Below, piece after piece: positions 4,450 to 5,434 of a stretch of DNA of 5,434 nucleotides (its first letter is position 1; each line of letters begins with the position of its first letter). The translations under genes and the position numbers were made by a program. The stretch is from Nanohaloarchaea archaeon SW_4_43_9 (GTDB taxonomy: Archaea > Nanohalarchaeota > Nanosalinia > Nanosalinales > Nanosalinaceae), in assembly GCA_003009815.1 (NCBI GenBank), contig PXPD01000045.1, positions 1-5,434 on the forward strand. The letters run 5' to 3'. The notes beneath the pieces are model-generated. The model ran no database searches. It was not told the origin of the DNA and was given only the letters and a program-made list of their open reading frames with translations.

Positions 4450-4461
4450 TCTATACTTTTT
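4450..4461. promoter_or_regulatory. Shared TATA-like element for dehydratase and MCM
   Basis: TATACTTTTT on the plus strand (AAAAAGTATA on the minus) lies almost midway between the two divergent start codons, ATG 4434 (-) and ATG 4481 (+). It is about 26 nt from the MCM start and 22 nt from the dehydratase start. Neither gene has a Shine-Dalgarno site, so both are probably leaderless. The TATA match is weak to moderate. Confidence 0.4.
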
Positions 4462-4480
4462 CACTTTTTCCAACTAATTT

Positions 4481-5434
4481 ATGTACATGGAGTACGGGGA
4501 GGCGGTCAGTGAGTTCGAAGAATTCTTTTCCGAAGCATACTATGAAGAAGTCGCGAGGACGGTAAAAGAAGGCGAAGAATCAGTTTTAGTGGATTTCCAG
4601 GAAATGGATATCTTCAATCCTGAACTCGGCGACTACCTGAGAGAGAAACCTAACAGCGCAACAAATGCGGCCGAGGAAGGAGTTCTCGGAGTAGACATAA
4701 TTTCTGATGAAGAACCAACTGTAAGATTCACTCACATGCCGGAGGAAGATTTCGTTTTACTAAAAAATCTTCGCTCACAGCATATCGGAAAGTTTATCCC
4801 GGTTAAAGGAATGATCAAGAGAGCTTCACAGGTAAAACCAGAAGTAGTATCAGCCATATTCGAGTGTTCACAGTGCGGAGATCGCTACGAGAAAGAACAG
4901 GACTCCTCCGAACTGAAATCGCCTTACAAATGTGACTGCGGATCTAGAAAGTTCGAAGTTGAGGAGAAGAAAATGACCGACACCCAGAACATCGTAGTCG
5001 AGGAGGACCCTGAGTCACGGGCCGGATCAGAGCAGCCGGAGACATTATCCGTAAGACTGAAAGGCGACCTTGTTGACCCAAACTTCCAGAAGAAAGTAGT
5101 GCCAGGAAACAAAGCCGAGATAACAGGAATAGTCAGAGAAGAACCTCTCAAAAAGAAATCAAAGAAATACAACATATACATGGATGGAAACTACCTCGAG
5201 CCAACCGAACAAGAGTTCGAGGAACTTGAACTTGGAGACGAAGAGATAAAGGATATCAAAGAACTGGCTCAGAACCCGGAAATATTCGACAAAATAGCCA
5301 GATCGATCGCGCCATCAATCTACGGCCACCATCAGATCAAGAAGGCTATCGCGCTCCAGATGTTTGGAGGAGTGAAGAAGACAAGAGAAGACGGAGTAAA
5401 ATCCCGTGGAGACATCCATATATTACTAATCGGG
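4481..5434 (+). CDS. mcm: Replicative helicase MCM, N-terminal half, 3'-partial
   Basis: The MCM hexamer unwinds DNA at the replication fork. 318 residues are visible and the frame is open to the right edge. The N-terminal domain starts with FEEFFSEAYYEEV and DFQEMDIFNPELGDYL. RFTHMPEEDF and LRSQHIGKFIPVKGMIKRAS follow (residues 82-116). The zinc-binding site is ECSQC (Cys129, Cys132) with YKCDCGSRKF (Cys151, Cys153). The OB-fold continues through TDTQNIVVEEDPE and PGNKAEITGIVREEP. The AAA+ module begins at SIAPSIYGHHQIKKAIALQM (from 275) and the window ends at RGDIHILLIG, directly before the expected Walker A loop. No intein is seen in the visible part. Start: ATG 4481, with another ATG at 4487. 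A TATA-like element 26 nt upstream and no Shine-Dalgarno site favour a leaderless start at 4481. No internal deletion is evident. Confidence 0.95.
   Translation, partial: MYMEYGEAVSEFEEFFSEAYYEEVARTVKEGEESVLVDFQEMDIFNPELGDYLREKPNSATNAAEEGVLGVDIISDEEPTVRFTHMPEEDFVLLKNLRSQHIGKFIPVKGMIKRASQVKPEVVSAIFECSQCGDRYEKEQDSSELKSPYKCDCGSRKFEVEEKKMTDTQNIVVEEDPESRAGSEQPETLSVRLKGDLVDPNFQKKVVPGNKAEITGIVREEPLKKKSKKYNIYMDGNYLEPTEQEFEELELGDEEIKDIKELAQNPEIFDKIARSIAPSIYGHHQIKKAIALQMFGGVKKTREDGVKSRGDIHILLIG

Noticed and set aside
4924..5181. Minus-strand 85-residue ORF
   Set aside because: Antisense to MCM, whose plus-strand frame is well supported across the whole region.
1..5434. CRISPR arrays, tRNA or rRNA genes, insertion sequences, prophage or defence genes
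   Set aside because: No regularly spaced repeats, tRNA cloverleaf, transposase motifs or terminal inverted repeats were seen on either strand. The window is mostly core informational genes.

Overview
The window looks like a piece of a moderate-GC archaeal chromosome. Six conserved core proteins are recognisable: ATP-dependent DNA ligase, ribosomal protein L15e, RNase P subunits Rpp30 (Rnp3) and Pop5 (Rnp2), TATA-binding protein and MCM helicase. A pterin-4a-carbinolamine dehydratase and a small membrane protein with a C2H2 zinc finger are also present. The acidic linkers and termini, the L15e and TBP wording, and the haloarchaea-like ligase ending suggest a salt-adapted archaeon, most likely a Nanohaloarchaeota-type DPANN lineage. 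That assignment is inference from protein style, not a database result.

Layout. 1-1087 (+) holds a DNA ligase that enters from the left edge. It is interrupted at 918-920 and its C-terminal end continues in another frame to 1087. 1122-1484 (-) is the zinc-finger membrane protein, convergent with the ligase. 1485-1634 is a divergent promoter region with two perfect palindromes. 1635-2129 (+) is L15e. 2130-2387 lacks an intact gene but carries a probable frameshifted small ORF on the minus strand. 2388-3287 (+) is the rnp3-rnp2 pair, translationally linked, which together with L15e recalls the archaeal ribosome/RNase P/exosome supercluster. 3288-3433 is a regulatory stretch with several TATA-like octamers. 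3434-3925 (+) is a short TBP. 3976-4132 (-) is a frameshifted small ORF lying 2 nt beyond the dehydratase stop. 4135-4434 (-) is the dehydratase. 4481-5434 (+) is the MCM N-terminal half, cut by the window edge immediately before Walker A.

The genes cover replication and repair (ligase, MCM), transcription initiation (TBP), and tRNA maturation and translation (RNase P, L15e). The most striking point is not a new system. Several universally conserved proteins each lack one block of about 22-30 residues: the ligase OB-fold (plus a frameshift), the L15e basic loop, the S1' strand of TBP, and possibly one early element of Rpp30. Pop5, the dehydratase and the visible MCM look complete. Two small ORFs also become readable if AAAA runs are read as AAAAA. 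The cause could be sequencing or assembly error, or real genome erosion; raw reads would decide.

Gene starts follow two styles. L15e, Pop5 and TBP have Shine-Dalgarno sequences complementary to the 16S tail in nearly the same register. Rpp30, MCM and probably the dehydratase look leaderless, with TATA-like elements about 22-28 nt before the start codon.
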